Shown here in pieces: positions 1 through 8,516 of a DNA stretch of 64,000 bases (its first letter is position 1; each line of letters starts with the position of its first letter). Below the pieces are notes generated by a model. That model did not search any database and was not told the DNA's origin. It saw only the letters and a list, made by a program, of their open reading frames with translations. The translations under genes were made by a program, and so were the position numbers. Source of the DNA: Bacteroidaceae bacterium (GTDB lineage Bacteria > Bacteroidota > Bacteroidia > Bacteroidales > Bacteroidaceae); assembly GCA_017940565.1 (NCBI GenBank), contig JAGAYH010000036.1, positions 26,658-90,657 on the forward strand. Reading direction: 5' to 3'.

Positions 1-1506
1 GTGACCGATGTGGAAATGACCTACACGGCCTCCTTCGGCTGGCTCAACTGGCTGGTGCTGGTGCTCTACCTCGTGGGCATGATATTGCTGGGCGTTTACT
101 TCATGCACCGTCAGAAGGGCGGTGAAGACTTCTTCAAGGGCGGCGGCCGCATACCTTGGTGGGCGGCAGGCATCAGCATATTCGCCACCATGCTCAGCGC
201 CATCACCTACATGAGCATCCCCGCCAAGGCCTATGCCACCGACTGGACCTACTATCCCATGCAGATCTGCATACTGCTCGTTTCCTTCCCCGTCATAAAG
301 TATTACCTGCCCTTCTTCCGCCGGCTCAACGTGACCACGGCCTACGAGTATCTGGAGCGCCGTTTCAACTATGCCACGCGCTTCATGGCCTCGCTGCTCT
401 TCATCGTGTTCATGGTGGCCCGCACGGCACTGGTCATCTTCCTGCCCTCGCTGGCCATGACGGCTGTAACGGGCATTGACATCTACATCTGCATTGTGCT
501 CATGGCGGTCATCACCATCGTCTATTGCACCATGGGCGGCGTGGAGGCCGTGGTGTGGGGCGACGTCATCCAGGGCATCATCCTCGTGGGCGGCGCCGTG
601 CTGGCCGCCGTCTATCTCATCACCAACACGGGCGGCGGTGCCAGCGGCTTCTTCGACATCGCCACGGCCAACGACAAGTTCCGCATGTTCGTCTGGAGCC
701 TCGACTGGCGGAGCGCCACCTTCTGGGTGGTCATCCTCGGCGGACTGGCCAACAACCTCATTTCCTATACCAGCGACCAGACCGTCATACAGCGCTACCT
801 CACCACGAAGGACGAGCGCAGCGCTGCCCGCGGCATCCTGACCAACGGACTGATGTCGGTCGTGGTCACCATAGCCTTCTTCACCATCGGCACAGGGCTC
901 TACACCTTCTTCAAGACCCACCCCGCCGCCATGGACATGACCATGCAGAAGACCGACGCCATCTTCCCCTTCTTCATGATGAGCCAGCTGCCCGCCGGAC
1001 TGGCCGGACTGCTCATCGCCGCCGTCTTCGCTGCCACCATGAGCACCATCGCTTCTAACATCAACAGCATCTCCACCGCCTTCACCGTGGACTTCTGGGG
1101 ACGCTTCCGACGCATCACGGCGCAGGGACAGGTCAAGACCGCCCGCGTGGCCGGCGTGCTGGCCGGACTCATCGGCATGTTCATCGCCATACTCATGGCC
1201 ATGGTCGACATACAGAGCCTGCTCGACTATTTCAACACCATCCTGGGCCTGCTCAGCGGCGGCATAGGCGGACTCTTCCTCATGGGCATCTTCTTCCCCC
1301 GCATCGGCAGCCGGGCCGCCCTCGTGGGGTTCCTCTGCGGTACGGCCACGGTGATGTGGATGAACTTCTGCACACCGGCCTCCTTCCTGCTCTTCGGCTT
1401 CGTGAGCATGGCCGTCAGCGTCGTTGTGGCCCTGATACTTTCATACGTGTGGCCACAGCGCGGAGAGCAGCAGGGACTCACGTGGAAAACGCGTCCGCAG
1501 GAATAA
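1..1506 (+). CDS. Sodium/solute symporter (SSS family), 5' end uncertain
   Basis: Inner-membrane Na+-coupled symporter of the SSS family. The protein is almost all hydrophobic segments (about 13 membrane spans). It has the typical N-terminal layout: a first span, then FFKGGGRIPWWAAGIS, then a second span with the family-like stretch ATMLSAITYMSIPAKAYA. The frame is open from base 1 (GTG), and an ATG lies at 16 (MTYTASFGWLNW), so the gene may start at 1 or 16 or be cut by the window edge; in some Bacteroidota this transporter is fused behind a kelch-type mutarotase. The substrate cannot be read from the sequence. A sialidase on the other strand 850 bp away makes sialic acid a reasonable guess, no more. 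It ends at a strong hairpin (R1). Confidence 0.85.
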   Translation: MTDVEMTYTASFGWLNWLVLVLYLVGMILLGVYFMHRQKGGEDFFKGGGRIPWWAAGISIFATMLSAITYMSIPAKAYATDWTYYPMQICILLVSFPVIKYYLPFFRRLNVTTAYEYLERRFNYATRFMASLLFIVFMVARTALVIFLPSLAMTAVTGIDIYICIVLMAVITIVYCTMGGVEAVVWGDVIQGIILVGGAVLAAVYLITNTGGGASGFFDIATANDKFRMFVWSLDWRSATFWVVILGGLANNLISYTSDQTVIQRYLTTKDERSAARGILTNGLMSVVVTIAFFTIGTGLYTFFKTHPAAMDMTMQKTDAIFPFFMMSQLPAGLAGLLIAAVFAATMSTIASNINSISTAFTVDFWGRFRRITAQGQVKTARVAGVLAGLIGMFIAILMAMVDIQSLLDYFNTILGLLSGGIGGLFLMGIFFPRIGSRAALVGFLCGTATVMWMNFCTPASFLLFGFVSMAVSVVVALILSYVWPQRGEQQGLTWKTRPQE

Positions 1507-1531
1507 AGAATAAGGAATACTTATAACATCC

Positions 1532-1590
1532 GAAGCGGCGTCTCAAGAGTTTGAGACGCCGCTTCGGAATTTTGAAGTCCGACTTCTACG
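1532..1590. repeat. R1: 21-nt-unit repeat, inverted form; two-way terminator
   Basis: A perfect 15-bp inverted repeat lies at 1532-1546 and 1551-1565, followed by a further phased unit with core AAGTCCGACTTC. In the plus frame the units read KRRLKSL, RRRFGIL, KSDFYVN. It sits between the convergent symporter and DUF2752 genes, 25 bp after the symporter stop, so it probably ends transcription in both directions. Confidence 0.8.
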
Positions 1591-1602
1591 TAAATTTCCT
1601 CC

Positions 1603-1962
1603 CTACAGGTTGCGTCCGACGAACCAAATCAGCACAAAGACCAGGAAAGCCCAAGCCAACCGGGGGTTGTGCACCCTTCTGTAGAACGCAGGCCACCGCT
1701 TGCGTGTTTGTTCGGAAACGAGAAGCAAGGTCACATAGGGCACGGCCAACACCAGCAAGGCATTCATGCGCACGGCCTGCACCACATCGAAATGGAGCAG
1801 GGCATGCACGGCCCGCTGGCTGCCGCAACCGGGACACTGCCAGCCCGTGAGCATCAGAAAAGGGCAACGGGGAAAGAGTCCGCCCTCGGAGGGGTCGAAC
1901 ACGAAATAGACTCCGGCAACGAGCAACGCTGCCAGCAAAAGCCACAGCAGGGAGCGCGACAT
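1603..1962 (-). CDS. DUF2752 small membrane protein
   Basis: 119-residue protein with an N-terminal membrane span (residues about 4-23), the DUF2752 signature CPGCGSQRA at about residues 44-52, and two more hydrophobic segments. The family has no known biochemical function; the paired cysteines may bind a metal. It starts directly on the stop codon of the upstream CD225 gene (TAA then ATG, no gap), so the two are almost certainly translated from one mRNA. DUF2752 next to a CD225/TM2-type protein is, from memory, a common pairing in Bacteroidota. Confidence 0.85.
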   Translation of the reverse strand: MSRSLLWLLLAALLVAGVYFVFDPSEGGLFPRCPFLMLTGWQCPGCGSQRAVHALLHFDVVQAVRMNALLVLAVPYVTLLLVSEQTRKRWPAFYRRVHNPRLAWAFLVFVLIWFVGRNL

Positions 1963-2319
1963 TTAGAACTTGGCCAGCTCGCTCAGGTCACCCAACTTGC
2001 TGAAGAGCACTGCGTAGAAGGACAAGTAGAGCACCCAGAAGCCGATGCCCACGCACAGGGTGATAAGGGTCCACGTGCGGGCCTTGCGCGAATACTCCTG
2101 ATAGTTCTGGTAAGCCTTGGCAAACCACGCGGCGTTGGCCTTGACGGCATAGACGATGGCGGGAATACCGAAGGGCATGCAGCAGAGGAAAGTCACAACG
2201 ATGGCCTGCCAGAGCCACGTGCTGGGAGCGTCGGCCATGTAGGCGGGCTTCTCCGACGTTTGTGAGGATGCTGCGGGCGCATGGCCCTCAAGGGGATTCT
2301 GTTGGTTGAATTCTTCCAT
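1963..2319 (-). CDS. CD225/dispanin-family membrane protein
   Basis: 118-residue protein. Residues 1-30 are polar and low-complexity (NQQNPLEGHAPAASS). They are followed by a CD225/dispanin-like core: WLWQAIVVTFLCCMPFGIPAIVYA, then an amphipathic loop with repeated Tyr/Lys (AWFAKAYQNYQEYSRKAR), then a second span. The CCMPFGIPAIVY stretch is the family hallmark. The family is related to eukaryotic interferon-induced transmembrane proteins; the bacterial role is unknown. It lies 32 bp downstream of the sialidase on the same strand and directly before the DUF2752 gene, so a four-gene nadB-sialidase-CD225-DUF2752 transcript is possible. Confidence 0.85.
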   Translation of the reverse strand: MEEFNQQNPLEGHAPAASSQTSEKPAYMADAPSTWLWQAIVVTFLCCMPFGIPAIVYAVKANAAWFAKAYQNYQEYSRKARTWTLITLCVGIGFWVLYLSFYAVLFSKLGDLSELAKF

Positions 2320-2351
2320 GAGTTAACGGGATTTATTGGGAGGGAAAACTG

Positions 2352-4193
2352 TTAATGTTTGCGCTTGTTGAACACTTTCTTGCCCTTGTTGCTGACTATG
2401 ATGCCGCTGTCAGAGGGACTGGCGGGGCGGCCCTGAAGGTCGTAATGGCGGGCAGTGTCTCTGAAGCCCCGGCGGTCGAAGCGCTTGGGCTTGATGCCCA
2501 TGAGGTCGCTGCGCAGGGAATAGGCTCCGTCGGTGATTTGCTCCACAGAATACTTTTTGTAGATAATGGAATAATCGGAACCGTAGGTGGACTCTTCGTA
2601 GATGAAAGCCACGCTGTCATCCTGCTGCAGGAGCAACTCGGAGTAGGCCGAACTGATGCCTGTGGCCTGGTGGCTGCCGTCCCAATCGCGGGCAATAGCG
2701 GCAGCGTTGGCATAGTCGGCGGCATTGGCAAGTTCCTTGTAATGGATGCCAACGTTGGTGCGGCCGCTGCCGAAGGGCACCGACTGGAGCAGAAGAAACA
2801 TCTCCTCATTGTCGGCCGTACGGGTGACGGGCAACACCAGAACACCGCCGTTGCAACTGTTGTTGGCTGCCAAAATGCCGCCGTTGTTGGGCGTACTGCT
2901 GGCAACGCCGGTCCACAGGCCGGTGGCCTTGGCAGCATTGGAGTATTTGTAAACATTGAAAAGACGGCCGTTGTTGGCACGGCTGCTGAGGAGCACATTG
3001 CCGTCGGGCAGTTCCACACACTTGGGCTCGTCGCCATTGGGCACGGGATGGTCCGTCACAGAACCGAGAATCTTCCAGGTGCGGCCCAGGTCGTCGCTGT
3101 AGATAACGCGGTTGCCGTTGGGACGGGCGCACAGGGCGGCATAGATGCGGTAATGGGTGCCCACCTTGATGCGGCGACTCTGGAAAATCTTGCCGCTGCC
3201 CACAAACATCGACTGCACCACTCCGGCGGTGTCGGCGTCGAAAAGTTTATAGATGGACTCGGTGATTTCTTCCGGCTTGGACCAGGTAAGGCCGCCGTCG
3301 GTGCTGTAGAAGCGGGCGATGCGGTTGGGATTCTCGCGGGTAGTGGTGGAAGCGCCGTAAACGGTGTTGCCGCAGACACAAACCAGCAGGATGGTGTCGC
3401 TCTCCAGGTCAGCCACAGCGGCGGCATCGCCGAAACCGCAGTCCCAGGCACCGGTGGTGCCAGTGCCTGAAACAACCACGAACTCCTTCCCCCAGGTCTG
3501 TCCGTTGTCCTGCGAGATGCGGGCCACGAGGTCCACCCGTCCGAAACCGATGTCGGTGCCGCAGTAGCGGTAGTCGGCTATGGCTACCAGATTGCCGCTG
3601 CGCGTTTGCACAAGAGCCGGAATACGGTAGGGAATGGTGGCGCCGGCGGGAGTCACAAAGAGCTCCTGCAGGGGTTCCAGAGGCACTTTCGAGCGTTCTA
3701 CCGTAACCACGAAATTCTTTGTATTGACAAACTTGGCGGCTGAAGCCTTCACGTTAAAACTGGTCGATTGCAGGGTGATGGCACTCACCTCCAGACGGGC
3801 CGTAGCCTCGCCGTTGCAGGTGACGGCACTGCCGCCGCTGGAGGGGGTGACGGTCATGTCAACCGTGGCGTCGCTGTTGGTGAAGTCGAAACTGTAGCCG
3901 GTGATGATGTAGCCGTTTGAAACGGTCATGGTGTAGTTGCAGCTCTTGCCCGCTCCGGTATAGAACTGGATGTCGTCGGTGCCGCCGTAGTTCATCATGT
4001 TGTTCTGCCCGGTGGTCAGCGTCAGCTGAGGGTCAGTGGCCTTGCTGGCCCATGCCCTGGCCCAGGTGCCGCCCGCGTTGGTAGCGGTCCAGGTGCCGCT
4101 GGCGGCGTTCACTGCAATGGTAATCACGTCGTCGGCGCGAGCGCCGGTCAAAGCCAAAGTCAAGGCTATGGCAAAAGCAAAAAACTTCTTCAT
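2352..4193 (-). CDS. Secreted sialidase (GH33, exo-alpha-sialidase)
   Basis: 613-residue secreted enzyme releasing terminal sialic acids from glycans. It has a signal peptide (MKKFFAFAIALTLALTGARA), an N-terminal beta-sandwich-like region to about residue 170, then the six-bladed propeller. The propeller shows the arginine motif YRIPAL and at least three Asp-boxes: SQDNGQTWG, STDGGLTWS and SDDLGRTWK. The C-terminus carries a short tail (YDLQGRPA ... GIIVSNKGKKVF) also found in two other secreted proteins here, probably an export or anchoring signal. It starts 19 bp after nadB ends. The sialidase call is firm; linkage preference cannot be seen. Confidence 0.92.
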   Translation of the reverse strand: MKKFFAFAIALTLALTGARADDVITIAVNAASGTWTATNAGGTWARAWASKATDPQLTLTTGQNNMMNYGGTDDIQFYTGAGKSCNYTMTVSNGYIITGYSFDFTNSDATVDMTVTPSSGGSAVTCNGEATARLEVSAITLQSTSFNVKASAAKFVNTKNFVVTVERSKVPLEPLQELFVTPAGATIPYRIPALVQTRSGNLVAIADYRYCGTDIGFGRVDLVARISQDNGQTWGKEFVVVSGTGTTGAWDCGFGDAAAVADLESDTILLVCVCGNTVYGASTTTRENPNRIARFYSTDGGLTWSKPEEITESIYKLFDADTAGVVQSMFVGSGKIFQSRRIKVGTHYRIYAALCARPNGNRVIYSDDLGRTWKILGSVTDHPVPNGDEPKCVELPDGNVLLSSRANNGRLFNVYKYSNAAKATGLWTGVASSTPNNGGILAANNSCNGGVLVLPVTRTADNEEMFLLLQSVPFGSGRTNVGIHYKELANAADYANAAAIARDWDGSHQATGISSAYSELLLQQDDSVAFIYEESTYGSDYSIIYKKYSVEQITDGAYSLRSDLMGIKPKRFDRRGFRDTARHYDLQGRPASPSDSGIIVSNKGKKVFNKRKH

Positions 4194-4212
4194 TTTATCT
4201 GTTTATCTGTTT

Positions 4213-5802
4213 TTATTTGTAATCGTAGGCATGTTTCGGATAGTCGATGGTATAGTGCAGGCCTCGGCTTTCCTTGCGCTCTATGGCCTGCCGGGTAATG
4301 AGGTAACCCACATTGATGGCGTTGCGCAGTTCGCAGATGTCGCGTGTGGCCTTCACACGCTTGAACAGTTCCTCGGTTTCTTCAAAGAGCAGGTCCAGGC
4401 GCACCCAGGCACGGTGCAGGCGCAGGTCGGAGCGCACGATGCCCACATAGTTGGACATGGTCTGGCCCACTTCGCGCATATCCTGGGCGATGAGCACCTT
4501 TTCCTCGTTGGTCATGGTGCCCTCGTCGTTCCATTCCGGTATGGCATCGTTGAACGTGTACTGTTCAATGGCCTCCACGCTGTGTTTGGCTGCCGCGTCG
4601 GCATAGACCACAGCCTCAATGAGCGAGTTCGAAGCCAGACGGTTGCCACCGTGCAGGCCGGTGCAGGAACACTCGCCCACGGCATAGAGGCGCTTGATGC
4701 TGCTCTGGCCGTTGAGGTCCACCTGAATGCCGCCGCAGAGGTAGTGGGCGCAGGGGCACACGGGGATGTAGTCCTTCGTGATGTCGATGCCGATGCTCAG
4801 GCACTTCTGGTAGATGTTGGGGAAGTGGTGCTTGGTTTCTTCGGCGTCTTTATGGGTTACGTCAAGGTACACATGGTCTATGCCGTGTATCTTCATCTCC
4901 TTGTCGATGGCGCGGGCAACGATGTCGCGCGGGGCCAGCGAGAGGCGTTTGTCGTATTTCTGCATGAACTCGGCTCCTCCGGGCAGGCGCAGTATGCCGC
5001 CGTAGCCGCGCATGGCCTCCGTGATGAGATAGGCCGGATGGGTCTCGCCCGTGTGGTAGAGTGCCGTGGGATGGAACTGGACGAACTCCATGTCCTTCAC
5101 CGTGGCTTTGGCGCGGTAGGCCATGGCGATGCCGTCGCCCGTGGCTATGTTGGGGTTGGTCGTGCTGTTGTAGATGGCGCCTATGCCTCCCGTGGCCAAC
5201 AGGGTCACTTTGGAGAGGAATGTGTCCACCTTGCCCGTATCGGGGTCGAGGATATAGGCCCCGTAGCACTCGATGCCCTCGGTACGTCGGGTCACCTCCA
5301 TGCCCAGGTGGTGCTGTGTGATGATTTCCACGGCGAAGTGGTTTTCGAGCACGGTGATGCGCTTTTCGCGGCGCACGGCCTCGATGAGCCCGCGCTGGAT
5401 TTCAAAGCCCGAGTCGTCGGCGTGGTGGAGAATGCGGAACTCCGAGTGCCCGCCCTCGCGGTGCAGGTCATAGGTGCCGTCTTCCTTCTTGTCGAAGTTC
5501 ACGCCCCACTTGACGAGCCGCTCGATGCCGGCAGGAGCCTGCTCCACCACCTGGCGCACCGCGGCGGGGTCGCTGATGTAGTCGCCGGCCACCATGGTGT
5601 CGTGGATATGTTTCTCGAAATTGTCCACCTTCAGGTTGGTCACACTGGCCACACCGCCCTGGGCCTTGGCGGTGTTGGCCTCGTCCATTGTGGTCTTGCA
5701 CACCAGAGCCACCTTGCCCTTGCCGCTCTGCGCCACTTGCAGAGCATAGCTCATTCCGGCCACGCCGGAACCTATTATCAGAAAGTCAAATTTGCGAATC
5801 AT
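4213..5802 (-). CDS. nadB: L-aspartate oxidase
   Basis: FAD enzyme oxidising L-aspartate to iminoaspartate, the first step of de novo NAD synthesis; in anaerobes fumarate can replace oxygen as acceptor. The N-terminus is a dinucleotide-binding motif (FLIIGSGVAGMSYAL). The succinate dehydrogenase-like active region is present (AQGGVASV, HTDG-equivalent HREGGHSEFRI), as is the C-terminal FAD segment GECSCTGLHGGNRLASNS, typical of NadB. The ATG at 5802 (MIRKFDFL) was chosen over an upstream one at 5850 because homology begins there; this gives 529 residues. nadA and nadC are not in the window. The upstream gap to the divergent dacB holds repeat R2. Confidence 0.93.
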   Translation of the reverse strand: MIRKFDFLIIGSGVAGMSYALQVAQSGKGKVALVCKTTMDEANTAKAQGGVASVTNLKVDNFEKHIHDTMVAGDYISDPAAVRQVVEQAPAGIERLVKWGVNFDKKEDGTYDLHREGGHSEFRILHHADDSGFEIQRGLIEAVRREKRITVLENHFAVEIITQHHLGMEVTRRTEGIECYGAYILDPDTGKVDTFLSKVTLLATGGIGAIYNSTTNPNIATGDGIAMAYRAKATVKDMEFVQFHPTALYHTGETHPAYLITEAMRGYGGILRLPGGAEFMQKYDKRLSLAPRDIVARAIDKEMKIHGIDHVYLDVTHKDAEETKHHFPNIYQKCLSIGIDITKDYIPVCPCAHYLCGGIQVDLNGQSSIKRLYAVGECSCTGLHGGNRLASNSLIEAVVYADAAAKHSVEAIEQYTFNDAIPEWNDEGTMTNEEKVLIAQDMREVGQTMSNYVGIVRSDLRLHRAWVRLDLLFEETEELFKRVKATRDICELRNAINVGYLITRQAIERKESRGLHYTIDYPKHAYDYK

Positions 5803-5871
5803 GGGGTTTGGAAACTGATTTATGGCTACAAATTTACGATTTTTCCGCAAACCGAGCCAATTTTGTCCGCA

Positions 5872-5936
5872 CGAAAACGGAGTTGGTCCGCTCTAAATCC
5901 GATTTAGGCGCGACGAAAACGGAGTTAGTTCTCCCG
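5872..5936. repeat. R2: three direct 21-nt units in a divergent gap
   Basis: Three phased units start at 5874, 5895 and 5916 with cores AAAACGGAGTTGG, AAATCCGATTTAG and AAAACGGAGTTAG. They read KTELVRS, KSDLGAT, KTELVLP. No strong hairpin. The gap lies between divergent nadB and dacB, so this array cannot be a terminator. About 42 nt are nearly identical to R13 at 48345-48386 in reverse orientation. The rest of the 330-bp gap (5803-6133) shows only a dacB promoter-like box. Confidence 0.85.
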
Positions 5937-6089
5937 TCGCCCCGACTATTTCGGACGGTCCGTACCGTCAGAACCACGGCGGCGCCCGTCGAGAAGCCCA
6001 CAAGCCGCAACGGGGCTGGCGGCAGGGCAAAAAGTCGGGGTTTCGGGCGATTATTGTGAGAAAGACGGTGACTTACTGGCGATTTTTTG

Positions 6090-6097
6090 TATTTTTG
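6090..6097 (+). promoter_or_regulatory. Bacteroidota -7 box for dacB
   Basis: TATTTTTG matches the TAnnTTTG -7 element of the Bacteroidota main sigma factor and lies 36 bp before the dacB ATG. The -33 TTTG is not obvious, so this is a moderate call. Confidence 0.5.
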
Positions 6098-6133
6098 TAG
6101 TTCAATCCGCAGACTATGCCTTTGAGACACGAG

Positions 6134-7375
6134 ATGAAAAGACTGATTTTGACCCTGTCCCTAACCCTGGTGCTGGCCGCCAGCGCCCGCGGCATGACCC
6201 AAAACGACACCATCTTCATCGATGCCGCCACGGGCGACACGCTGCGCCCGGCGGTGCAGTTGCCCTGGCCTCAGAATCTGTCGGCAGCGCTCGACGCCCT
6301 GACCGGCGACGAGATGTTCCAACGCTCGCTGCTGGGCCTGATGGTGTGGGATCTGACCACCGACTCCCTGGTTTACGAAAAGAACAGCCACCAGCTGATG
6401 CGCCCCGCCAGCGTGCAGAAATTGCTCACCTCGGTGACCGCCCTGAAAGACCTGGGCGCGGCCTACCAGTTCCAAACGCGGCTCTACGCCACGGCACGCA
6501 CGGACAAAGACAGCATCCTGCGCGGCGACATCTATATCCGGGGAGGTTTCGACCCGCGCTTCGGGTCAGACGACATGGAGTCGTTCGTGGGCGCCCTGTC
6601 ACGGGGCGGACTGAAATGCATCGACGGCCGCATCTTCGCCGACGTGTCGCTGAAGGACACCCTCAAGTGGGGCAAGGGCTGGTGCTGGGACGATGAAGAA
6701 AAGACCCTGACCCCACTGCTCTACAACGGCCGCGACGTGTTCATGAAGAAATTTTTCGAAAAACTCGACGCCTACGGCATCAGCCACCCGGGCGACTACA
6801 TCTACCGGGAAGTGCCCCTCGACAGCGTGTGGCTGCTCGACGAACGCAGCCACACGGTGGACCAGATACTCGTGCGCACCCTCAAACAAAGCGACAACCT
6901 CTACGCCGAGTCCATCTTCTACCAGCTCGGGGCGCAAGACGGACAGCCCTACCCCTCGGCCCGCCTCTCGGCAGCCAGGATAGAGGCCCTGCAACGCGAA
7001 TTAGGCCTGAATCCCGACGACTACAACGTGGCCGACGGCTCGGGACTGTCGCTCTACAACTATGCCACGCCCCACGAGATAGTGACCCTGCTGCGCTACG
7101 TCTGGAACCATGAGGAAATCTATGCCCACCTCGTCACCGCCCTGCCCATCGCCGGTGAGGACGGCACCCTGAAAAACCGCATGAAGGGCGGCGCGGCCCA
7201 CGGCAACGTGCAAGCCAAGACGGGCACCCTGAACAGCGTGAGCACACTGGCCGGCTACACCACGGCACCCAACGGCCACCGCCTCTGCTTCTGCATCATG
7301 AACCAGGGCATACGCTCGCAGTCGTGGGCCCACGGCATACAGGACGCCATCTGTGAAATGATGTCCGGCATGTAA
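6134..7375 (+). CDS. dacB: D-alanyl-D-alanine carboxypeptidase/endopeptidase (PBP4 type, S13)
   Basis: Periplasmic low-molecular-weight penicillin-binding protein that trims or cleaves peptidoglycan cross-links. It shows a signal peptide (MKRLILTLSLTLVLAASARG) and all three active-site motifs in order: SVQK in RPASVQKLLTS, SDN in LKQSDNLYAES, and KTG in VQAKTGTLNS. The insert between the first two motifs is what separates S13 enzymes from other PBPs. At 413 residues it is slightly short for the family. The start at 6134 is preferred over the ATG at 6116 because it begins the signal peptide directly. Confidence 0.92.
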   Translation: MKRLILTLSLTLVLAASARGMTQNDTIFIDAATGDTLRPAVQLPWPQNLSAALDALTGDEMFQRSLLGLMVWDLTTDSLVYEKNSHQLMRPASVQKLLTSVTALKDLGAAYQFQTRLYATARTDKDSILRGDIYIRGGFDPRFGSDDMESFVGALSRGGLKCIDGRIFADVSLKDTLKWGKGWCWDDEEKTLTPLLYNGRDVFMKKFFEKLDAYGISHPGDYIYREVPLDSVWLLDERSHTVDQILVRTLKQSDNLYAESIFYQLGAQDGQPYPSARLSAARIEALQRELGLNPDDYNVADGSGLSLYNYATPHEIVTLLRYVWNHEEIYAHLVTALPIAGEDGTLKNRMKGGAAHGNVQAKTGTLNSVSTLAGYTTAPNGHRLCFCIMNQGIRSQSWAHGIQDAICEMMSGM

Positions 7376-7415
7376 CCCCTGCTCCGAAATAACACATAAA
7401 ACATAAGACATAAAA

Positions 7416-8513
7416 ATGAAACATCTCAATCTCTTCTTTGCCGCTTGCCTGCTCTCGCTGGGCTTGCAAGCCGAGACCGTGTGGCACAACCCGCAGACCG
7501 AAAAACTGACGGGTGTGAACAATGTACATAACCAGGGCTTCAACGAAGGCAACTACCAACGTCTGCCGGCCAGCGCCGAAGCCATCGTCCGCAAACCCGT
7601 ATGGAGCCTCTCGCGCCACTCTGCCGGACTGGCCGTGCGCTTCCGCACCGACGCCAAGGACATCACCGTGCGCTACGGCGTGACCGGCGGATGGAACATG
7701 CCCCACATGCCGACCACCGGCGTGTCGGGACTGGACCTCTACCGCGTCAATGCCGACGGCTCGCACGACTTCTGCGCCGGCACCTACCGCTTTGCCGACA
7801 CGGCGCGCTACAAGTATAAGAACGACCTGCAAATGGTGCAGGGACCCGTGGAATACGTGCTCTACCTGCCGCTCTACAACGGCGTGAAATGGCTGGAAGT
7901 GGGCGTGGACGAAAGCTGTTCTTTCAGCTTTATCGCCGCCGACCCAAAGGTGCGCCCCGTCGTGGTCTATGGCACCTCGTGCACCCAGGGAGCCTGCTCG
8001 TCACGCCCCGGCAACGCCTGGACCAACATCCTGAACCGCCGTCTCCACGTGCCCGTCATCAATCTGGGATTCTCCGGCAACGGCATCATGGAACCGGAAA
8101 TGATAGAGCAACTGGCAGCCATCAATGCCCGCGTCTATGTGCTCGACAACCTGCCTAACCTGGACCACTTCACGGAAGACACAATCACCCACCGCGTGGT
8201 TTACGCCGTACACCGTCTGCGCAAGACGAGCAACGCCCCCATCGTGCTGGTGGAGCACCCGGGCTACAGCAGCGACAAGACCAATATCGAGCGCCACAAC
8301 AGCTACCGCATGACCAACCGCGCCCTCTCGGCTGCCTATAAGCAACTGCGCAGCGAGAAGGTGAAAGGCCTCTACTACGTGACCTCGGCACAACTGAACT
8401 ACGACCCCGACGGCATCGTTGATGTGGTACACCCCAACGACATCGCCATGCGCAACGAGGCCGACGGCATCACACCGACATTAAAGAAAGTACTGAAGAA
8501 ATATAAAAACTGA
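7416..8513 (+). CDS. Secreted SGNH esterase with N-terminal GxDLY domain
   Basis: 365-residue secreted hydrolase. Signal peptide (MKHLNLFFAACLLSLGLQA), then the beta-sandwich GxDLY domain with its namesake motif GLDLY near residue 110, then an SGNH/GDSL-type alpha/beta domain. The nucleophile block is YGTSCTQGACSS (Ser in GTS), the oxyanion Gly block is LGFSGNG, and the late His is in VVHPND. Such proteins usually de-esterify polysaccharides or glycoconjugates. It ends one codon before the helicase start, so the two genes are probably co-transcribed. The exact substrate is unknown. Confidence 0.88.
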   Translation: MKHLNLFFAACLLSLGLQAETVWHNPQTEKLTGVNNVHNQGFNEGNYQRLPASAEAIVRKPVWSLSRHSAGLAVRFRTDAKDITVRYGVTGGWNMPHMPTTGVSGLDLYRVNADGSHDFCAGTYRFADTARYKYKNDLQMVQGPVEYVLYLPLYNGVKWLEVGVDESCSFSFIAADPKVRPVVVYGTSCTQGACSSRPGNAWTNILNRRLHVPVINLGFSGNGIMEPEMIEQLAAINARVYVLDNLPNLDHFTEDTITHRVVYAVHRLRKTSNAPIVLVEHPGYSSDKTNIERHNSYRMTNRALSAAYKQLRSEKVKGLYYVTSAQLNYDPDGIVDVVHPNDIAMRNEADGITPTLKKVLKKYKN

Positions 8514-8516
8514 TTG

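Noticed and set aside
4036-5907. 623-codon open frame on the plus strand opposite nadB
   Set aside because: Antisense to a clear NadB; the translation is low-complexity and rich in His, Val and Ala, with no family likeness.
5688-6059. ORFs running through the 21-nt arrays as real small genes
   Set aside because: They have no signal, no orthologue I recognise, and start inside neighbouring genes. The open frame is explained by the repeat unit itself. Still worth a proteomics check.
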